From a virus, in the IMG/VR virus record IMGVR_UViG_3300006919_000169, positions 1 to 36,103 of that record: 36,103 nucleotides of DNA; one strand, given 5' to 3'. The position numbers and the translations under genes are program-made. Of this stretch, positions 32,317-36,103 are shown piece by piece. The stretch's first letter is position 1, and every line of letters begins with the position of its first letter. The notes below the pieces were generated by a model. It worked only from the letters and a program-made list of their open reading frames with translations. It was not told where the DNA came from and ran no database searches.

Positions 32317-33554
32317 CAGTAGTATACCCCCGTGTTTATATCAATATGACTTGTAAACATACCATGCCACCCATTGAGTTTGTTCTTGGATATGCAGATA
32401 TGCCGTGCGGTGTTCTCCTCATCAGAGCCACCCGTCTTGCCAATACCTATGATAACATCCGCTTCTCCTGCCTTACCAGTTCGCGAACCATCTAGCATAG
32501 CATAGTCAACAAATTGACGGTCATGGGCATCGTAGCTAGCCTGAGACACAGACCAGAGTAGTAACTTGTTACGCTTGGCTATCTCACGAGCCATCACATA
32601 CGTTTCCTTCAGGCGTTCGTCGCCCCTGTTAAACTCACCATCTATTCTAAACTTATCTAGTTGGTCACAGAACATAACGTCAGGTTCATTTAGTTGAGCA
32701 TAATCATTTAGTTCAGCCATAGACGTACCAACAGAGTCCATAACTGTGAGGTAGGGTTCTATCCTGTCTGTGTAGATAGAGTGGAGCATGTGCATCTCCT
32801 CTTCCATTGCATGTCGTGTCAGACCAAAATAGGATTGAATTATACGCAACTTAATCTTCGGGGCAGGTTCTTCATTAGCCCAGTAGACAACACGCTTGCC
32901 TTGTTTGATGTAGCTAGAAGCTAGGAAGGAACAGAACGTTGTCTTACCTACCTCAGGTCTAGCGAAGATGATACCTAAGTTACCCCTGTCCATGCCCCCA
33001 AGGTTCTGGCTCATCAGTTCCCAATCGAAGGGGAAGTCAGGGTCAGACACAGCCTCTTTAACTAAGTCGGAGAAGTCCGTGACAACCTCACTATAGGTAG
33101 TCTTGTCAGACATCCTACCATCCTCTACCATATCAATCAGGGTCTTCAGTTCCCCAAAGTGTTCGGACTCACCAGTGAAGATTGCTATAGCCTTCTCACC
33201 TATCTGCCTAGCCTTATCCCTAACCCAGAAGTTCCTGACCACATCCATCTCCAACTCCATGTTGGGAGACATCTCCGTAGGTATCGAATCTATAGTGTCG
33301 TATATTTCTTGTATCGCACTGCTTGGCATAGCAGGGTTACGGTCATATACCACCGCTGATATCTGTCGTGGGTGCATGTCTTGTTCGTACTTCTTGTGTG
33401 CGTAACCAATGCAATCAAATATTGTTGCATCCCTACCAGTAAACATGTCCTTGGTGACTATGTTCTTTACCTTCTGGTAGAACTCGTAATTGAGTAGGTA
33501 ACCCAGTACCTGTTTCTCAATCGTAACTTGCGAGTATTCTTTCTCTTGTGTCAT
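32316..33554 (-). CDS. Replicative DNA helicase, DnaB-like
   Basis: 412 residues. An N-terminal helical domain resembling DnaB-N (about 10-60, IEKQVLGYLL) precedes a RecA-like motor. Walker A is ARPEVGKTT (198-206, Lys204), catalytic Glu is in WANEEP, Walker B is DVMFCDQLD (Asp297), and the sensor SVSQAS (Gln338) follows. DGSRTGKAGEADVIIGI matches the DnaB motif H4 region. It unwinds the fork and loads primase; in T7 both reside in one protein, here they are separate genes overlapping by 38 nt. Confidence 0.88.
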   Translation of the reverse strand: MTQEKEYSQVTIEKQVLGYLLNYEFYQKVKNIVTKDMFTGRDATIFDCIGYAHKKYEQDMHPRQISAVVYDRNPAMPSSAIQEIYDTIDSIPTEMSPNMELEMDVVRNFWVRDKARQIGEKAIAIFTGESEHFGELKTLIDMVEDGRMSDKTTYSEVVTDFSDLVKEAVSDPDFPFDWELMSQNLGGMDRGNLGIIFARPEVGKTTFCSFLASSYIKQGKRVVYWANEEPAPKIKLRIIQSYFGLTRHAMEEEMHMLHSIYTDRIEPYLTVMDSVGTSMAELNDYAQLNEPDVMFCDQLDKFRIDGEFNRGDERLKETYVMAREIAKRNKLLLWSVSQASYDAHDRQFVDYAMLDGSRTGKAGEADVIIGIGKTGGSDEENTARHICISKNKLNGWHGMFTSHIDINTGVYY

Positions 33555-34305
33555 CTCTCATATCCTTCAAATCTTGATTTAAAATCATCATCTTTGTCGT
33601 TACGACATCTTGTAATTTAATTACAATATCTAGTGCCTTCTTTGTAGCATCCTTATCAAGAGCTACATAGAGCTTTTTATATCTGCGTAGGATAGGTATG
33701 TAGCTATCCAGTAGGCTTGTACCTAGTAGTGCTATTCCTGTAAAACTACATGAAACACTACAAGCACTAGCACAATCTTCAACAATAATCCCCACGCGTC
33801 CGTTACCGCAAACGAAAGGATGACCACTTCTTCCATATCTCCACCACTTCGGTTTTTCATCTGTTAAACTTCTACCAACTGCATCAACAACCCTATTGCC
33901 ATCCTTAATCAGATAGACCACACGGTTACGTTTGAAATCAAATCGTAGGTCTACCCAACCACTATTGTAGGCTTTGGATACGTTGACACTCCTAATATAA
34001 CTGAAAGCCTTCTCACTACGAGATATCGGGACAAACGTGTTAGGCTCTTCAAACACAAGACTAGGTTCTGCTCTTACTGGAGAATGTACTCTTAATGGAA
34101 GAGGGTTAGTGTTGTCTGTTGTTAATCGTAGTTTAGTCCGTCCCTTCGCAGTACATTGAGCGTGAAAGCAGTTGTACAGCCTCTGTCCATTCTGTTCCGC
34201 TACACTAAACGTGTTCTTCCTATGGCATAGAGGACAGTCTAGGCGCATTGTGCCGTTTGGCTGCAATGGCAAATCTGTCACATAGTTTTTAATCCAATCA
34301 GTCAT
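33517..34305 (-). CDS. DNA primase, zinc-finger plus TOPRIM (T7 gp4 N-terminal half)
   Basis: 262 residues from ATG at 34305. The longer open frame upstream runs through the divergent promoter and the opposite gene and has no protein-like start, so it is not used. Zinc ligands are Cys24, Cys27, Cys46 and Cys51 (CPLC ... CFHAQC). The TOPRIM core shows VEDCASA (Glu176) and ALDKDA (Asp217, Asp219). It makes RNA primers for the polymerase. It is the first gene of the leftward operon, with no clear ribosome site. Compared with T7 gp4, it has lost the helicase half to the neighbour gene. Confidence 0.85.
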   Translation of the reverse strand: MTDWIKNYVTDLPLQPNGTMRLDCPLCHRKNTFSVAEQNGQRLYNCFHAQCTAKGRTKLRLTTDNTNPLPLRVHSPVRAEPSLVFEEPNTFVPISRSEKAFSYIRSVNVSKAYNSGWVDLRFDFKRNRVVYLIKDGNRVVDAVGRSLTDEKPKWWRYGRSGHPFVCGNGRVGIIVEDCASACSVSCSFTGIALLGTSLLDSYIPILRRYKKLYVALDKDATKKALDIVIKLQDVVTTKMMILNQDLKDMRDDTRERILASYD

Positions 34306-34314
34306 GCTATAAGA

Positions 34315-34341
34315 TGTATAGGTTACAAAAACATCTGTCAA
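34315..34341 (-). promoter_or_regulatory. Candidate leftward promoter for the replication operon
   Basis: On the - strand a perfect TTGACA (34336-34341) is followed by TATACA (34315-34320) at 15 bp, or TACATC at 17 bp. It lies directly upstream of the primase start and back-to-back with the rightward promoter. The -10 match is imperfect, so it is less sure than its partner. Transcription would begin within a few bases of the primase ATG. Confidence 0.5.
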
Positions 34342-34354
34342 CAAATCTTTTCGC

Positions 34355-34383
34355 TTGACGAATGATTTTTCTGTATCTATAAT
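34355..34383 (+). promoter_or_regulatory. Strong sigma70-like rightward early promoter
   Basis: TTGACG (34355-34360) and TATAAT (34378-34383) with a 17-bp spacer, one mismatch from consensus. Transcription would start near 34390, about 34 nt before the ATG at 34424. It drives the regulator and early genes and should be read by host RNA polymerase. Confidence 0.75.
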
Positions 34384-34391
34384 CGCGTATA

Positions 34392-34401
34392 CCCTGCAGG
34401 G
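34392..34401. promoter_or_regulatory. Candidate operator, 10-bp palindrome
   Basis: CCCTGCAGGG is a perfect palindrome at about +2 to +11 of the rightward promoter, between the start site and the ribosome site of the RHH-like gene. A bound repressor here would block transcription, so it is a reasonable site for autoregulation. No second copy was seen nearby. Confidence 0.4.
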
Positions 34402-34423
34402 CAAACCCCCCAACGAGGCAAAC

Positions 34424-34621
34424 ATGGCGAGACCAAACAAGATAGAAGAAGAAACTAAGTCGTACAATCTACTGATGACACAAGCGCAATGGGACAAACT
34501 ATCCCACATGGCAAGTGAACAACAGAAGACAAGCATGGAACAGGTAAGTGTTGCTGACCTTATTCGTGATGCTATAGACCTAACCATAGAAATATACGAG
34601 GAAGACAATGAACAAGCGTGA
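34424..34621 (+). CDS. Ribbon-helix-helix-like early regulator
   Basis: 65 residues from ATG at 34424 with GAGG (34415-34418) upstream; the longer open frame through the promoter is rejected. A beta strand (KSYNLLMTQ) is followed by a helix (AQWDKLSHMASEQQ) and a second helix (VSVADLIRDAIDLTIEIYEE), the layout of Arc/CopG-type DNA-binding proteins. It probably represses its own or the leftward promoter. As the first gene after the strong promoter it would be made early. The RHH call is from pattern, not a definite family match. Confidence 0.55.
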   Translation: MARPNKIEEETKSYNLLMTQAQWDKLSHMASEQQKTSMEQVSVADLIRDAIDLTIEIYEEDNEQA

Positions 34622-34859
34622 AACTAAGACCGAAGTTGTACAAAGACCCTACGACAAGCTCTGGCTAGTCAACGCAAGAGTATCGTCTGCTAGGATAGGC
34701 TTGACAAATAAAGAACGCGTTAAGAATGGAACAGCAGTTGACCTTCCAACTTGGGCAACTATTCATGTGACAAATTCTGAACGCGAAGCAAAAAAATGGC
34801 TTGACACTAATAAAGATAAAGTGATACTCTTAGGGATACCATACGAAGTTTCTGCGTAG
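34608..34859 (+). CDS. Early small protein of unknown function
   Basis: 83 residues, overlapping the regulator gene by 14 nt, with GAGGAAG just before the start. It reads MNKRETKTEVVQRPYDKLWL, then VNARVSSARIGLTNKERVKN, and ends WLDTNKDKVILLGIPYEVSA. Basic N-terminus, no recognised domain. It is followed directly by a strong terminator, so the first early transcript carries this gene and the regulator only. Confidence 0.55.
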   Translation: MNKRETKTEVVQRPYDKLWLVNARVSSARIGLTNKERVKNGTAVDLPTWATIHVTNSEREAKKWLDTNKDKVILLGIPYEVSA

Positions 34860-34888
34860 TATCTATAGTATGGTGTTTTCCTTTCCTT

Positions 34889-34920
34889 AAAGGGGGTTAT
34901 CTTCGGGTAGCCCCTTTTTT
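34889..34920 (+). terminator. Rho-independent terminator with UUCG loop
   Basis: AAAGGGGGTTATC pairs with GGTAGCCCCTTT around a TTCG tetraloop closed by C-G, giving about 13 pairs with three G-T wobbles and followed by six Ts. This is a strong intrinsic terminator in the rightward direction, placed after the second early gene. Confidence 0.88.
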
Positions 34921-34922
34921 GT

Positions 34923-34951
34923 TTGACAGGCATATACATTAGGTGTACAGC
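34923..34951 (+). promoter_or_regulatory. Possible second rightward promoter after the terminator
   Basis: A perfect TTGACA (34923-34928) begins two bases after the terminator T-run. The -10 at 17 bp is only TACAGC, a poor match, and a TGTACA lies at 15 bp. It may need an activator. Some promoter is expected here because genes beyond the terminator must be expressed. Confidence 0.4.
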
Positions 34952-34973
34952 TATTGTATTGAAAGGAGTTACC

Positions 34974-35255
34974 ATGATAAAAAGAATACACGTTAATCAG
35001 CACGTCATTCGTTCCAACAAGAAGAATGATAAGCGAGAACCAGTAATTACAGTTAAGGCGGGTAAGCAGAATATCTATTGTGATAGGGTGCTAGTCGATG
35101 GCTTGACTGAGGTAGTCTATAGTCCTGATAAGCCACTATCATGTGGTGCTAAAGTCTGGATAGAGACTAGTGATGTAGTAGAGTGTTGGGATAGGGTCGA
35201 GGGTGAGGTTCTATCCAATGATGAGGATTATATCAACAGGAGGGTGCTAGCATGA
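34974..35255 (+). CDS. Conserved marine-phage protein (IHVNQHVIRSN family)
   Basis: 93 residues from ATG at 34974, with AAAGGAG seven bases upstream; an earlier in-frame start lies in the promoter and is not used. MIKRIHVNQHVIRSNKKNDK, then REPVITVKAGKQNIYC and PDKPLSCGAKVWIET form a beta-rich small protein that I recognise as recurrent in phages and some bacteria, function unknown. Overlaps the next start as ATGA. Confidence 0.65.
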   Translation: MIKRIHVNQHVIRSNKKNDKREPVITVKAGKQNIYCDRVLVDGLTEVVYSPDKPLSCGAKVWIETSDVVECWDRVEGEVLSNDEDYINRRVLA

Positions 35256-35392
35256 GTAATCACGAACACGAGGAATACTTAGAACGCAAGTATGAAGAGA
35301 TACTTGAAATGAATGTAAGTGACTTTATTGATTCACTACCACAAGAATTTGAGAAAGATATAGTTCGTTTAATATGGGCGAGTATAGAATAA
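35252..35392 (+). CDS. 46-residue acidic protein
   Basis: Starts at ATG 35252 overlapping the previous stop (ATGA), with AGGAGGG upstream (35238-35244). The peptide is MSNHEHEEYLERKYEEILEM followed by NVSDFIDSLPQEFEKDIVRL and IWASIE: helical and acidic. No family recognised. Coupling to the gene before and the ribosome site for the next gene after its stop support it as real. Confidence 0.6.
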   Translation: MSNHEHEEYLERKYEEILEMNVSDFIDSLPQEFEKDIVRLIWASIE

Positions 35393-35666
35393 GGAGATAC
35401 CAGATGAATGAATATGCAGAAGACATAATGGAAAAGCGAGAGAAGTGGTTTCAGGAATACTATGGACAACTTGAGGGATATACTATAAGCAAGTTCGACG
35501 GTATGAAGGATACTGATGGTGTAGGTGAGGATGGGTTTGCTAGTTTCATACTACACAAAGCGGGACATCAAACATTGCGTGTAGAAGTGTCTAAGGATGA
35601 GGAAGGCAATGGTGGTGGTTTCATGTTCGTATCAGAATATAAGTTAAGTAAGGAGATACCAGATGA
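35390..35666 (+). repeat. Repeated 18-bp translation-start cassette
   Basis: TAAGGAGATACCAGATGA occurs at 35390-35407 and 35649-35666, each time carrying the ribosome site and start codon of a gene (35404 and 35663). The identity stops just outside the cassette. Confidence 0.75.
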
Positions 35667-35676
35667 GAGTGCTTAG
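35404..35676 (+). CDS. Conserved small protein (DEEGNGGGF motif)
   Basis: 90 residues from ATG at 35404, with AAGGAG (35391-35396) seven bases upstream; the earlier ATG in this frame has no such site. It contains WFQEYYGQLEGYTISKFDG and the motif SKDEEGNGGGFMFVSEYKL, which I recall from small marine-phage proteins. Function unknown; beta-rich and acidic. Overlaps the methyltransferase gene by 14 nt. Confidence 0.65.
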   Translation: MNEYAEDIMEKREKWFQEYYGQLEGYTISKFDGMKDTDGVGEDGFASFILHKAGHQTLRVEVSKDEEGNGGGFMFVSEYKLSKEIPDESA

Positions 35677-36103
35677 TCTGTTTGATGGTATGGCTTGTAC
35701 CAGAATTGCTCTAGATAGAGCGGGTGTTCCTGTGACAAAATACTACGCTAGTGAGATAGATAAGTATGCTATCAAGGTAGCGATGGCAAACTATCCTGAC
35801 ATAGAACAGCTAGGAGATGTGACCAACATACTCAAGCGTTCGCACCTACACAACGAACCTATCGACTTACTTGTTGGTGGCTCACCATGTCAAGGGTTTA
35901 GCTTTGCGGGTAAGCAACTAAATTTCGATGACCCACGCAGTAAGTTATTCTGGGAGTACGTCAACATATTGCGTGTACTCAAGCCCAAGTATTTCCTACT
36001 TGAGAACGTCAAGATGAAACAACAGTATCAGGACATAATATCTGATGCACTAGGGGTGAAGCCAGTAGAGATAAACAGTTCTCTTGTGTCTCCCCAATGT
36101 CGC
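35663..36103 (+). CDS. DNA cytosine-5 methyltransferase, DNMT3-like (3' partial)
   Basis: 147 residues before the window ends. The ATG has AAGGAG seven bases upstream. Motif I is LSLFDGMACT, motif II Glu31 in ASEID, motif IV GGSPCQGFSFAG with catalytic Cys76, motif VI LLENVKM (Glu114). LSLFDG at the N-terminus and short spacing to PCQ resemble the DNMT3-type phage methylases. The partial motif VIII SPQCR is also visible. It transfers a methyl group to C5 of cytosine, probably shielding phage DNA from host restriction. No companion restriction enzyme gene is seen. The target recognition region is outside the window. Confidence 0.92.
   Translation, partial: MRVLSLFDGMACTRIALDRAGVPVTKYYASEIDKYAIKVAMANYPDIEQLGDVTNILKRSHLHNEPIDLLVGGSPCQGFSFAGKQLNFDDPRSKLFWEYVNILRVLKPKYFLLENVKMKQQYQDIISDALGVKPVEINSSLVSPQCR

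Noticed and set aside
34355-34423. Upstream extension of the RHH-like gene (start at 34355)
   Set aside because: The first 23 codons overlap the promoter and the predicted start site; the ATG at 34424 has a proper GAGG.
33517-34608. Long leftward frame that would add 101 residues to the primase
   Set aside because: The extra part lies opposite the RHH-like gene and across both promoters and is not protein-like; the conserved primase begins at the Met at 34305.
1-36103. tRNA genes, integrase, insertion sequences or a single-subunit RNA polymerase
   Set aside because: None could be recognised on either strand by eye; a covariance-model or profile search would settle tRNAs and remote polymerases.

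Overview
The window is one stretch of a lytic, short-tailed (podovirus-like) marine bacteriophage genome, cut at both ends inside genes. The T7-like order of internal virion genes, the family A DNA polymerase with endonuclease I, and many small proteins that I recognise as typical of marine phage genomes point to a virus of a marine alphaproteobacterium. The polymerase carries a DnaJ-type zinc module. From memory, that is a hallmark of the HMO-2011 (SAR116 phage) type, so I place the phage in or near that group. This is inference from motifs only; no search was run.

Region 1 (about 1-23.6 kb, + strand) is the late module. It runs: a virion protein with a lytic-transglycosylase-like domain (5' end missing), scaffold, major capsid protein and a small head protein. 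Next comes a lysis and minigene block with a three-TM-family holin, a small membrane protein, a T4-type lysozyme and at least seven tiny, mostly very basic proteins, plus a remnant of a SET-domain methyltransferase. Then follow the tail adaptor, nozzle-like tail protein, tail fibre with its downstream partners, and four to five internal virion proteins ending in one of 1570 residues. A methionine-rich protein with an EF-hand-like loop closes the module.

Region 2 (about 23.6-34.3 kb, - strand) is the replication and nucleotide module, transcribed leftwards and meeting the late module tail to tail with overlapping stop codons. In transcription order it encodes: primase (zinc finger plus TOPRIM), DnaB-like helicase, two small membrane proteins, a separate 3'-5' exonuclease, a family A polymerase, a probable ssDNA-binding protein, a Cas4/RecB-like exonuclease, an unknown protein, endonuclease I, an unknown protein, a DUF3310 protein, class II ribonucleotide reductase, a 45-residue membrane protein, a DUF6447-like protein, a PD-(D/E)XK-like protein and two small unknowns. 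Genes are packed with 1-8 nt overlaps (ATGA, TAATG, TGATG), suggesting one translationally coupled operon.

Region 3 (about 34.3-36.1 kb, + strand) is a divergent early module. Back-to-back sigma70-like promoters lie between the primase and a small ribbon-helix-helix-like regulator. A 10-bp palindrome sits at the predicted transcription start, and a strong UUCG-loop terminator follows the second gene. Four small early genes follow, the last being a DNMT3-like cytosine-5 methyltransferase cut by the window end.

No integrase, tRNA, CRISPR array, insertion sequence or phage RNA polymerase was seen. Terminase and portal genes are presumably just outside. No gene-free stretch exceeds about 120 bases. 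The best candidates for new biology are the split DUF5872-like protein, the cluster of lysine-rich minigenes with its SET remnant, the two-gene DNA polymerase with a DnaJ-type zinc module, and the methionine-rich EF-hand-like protein.
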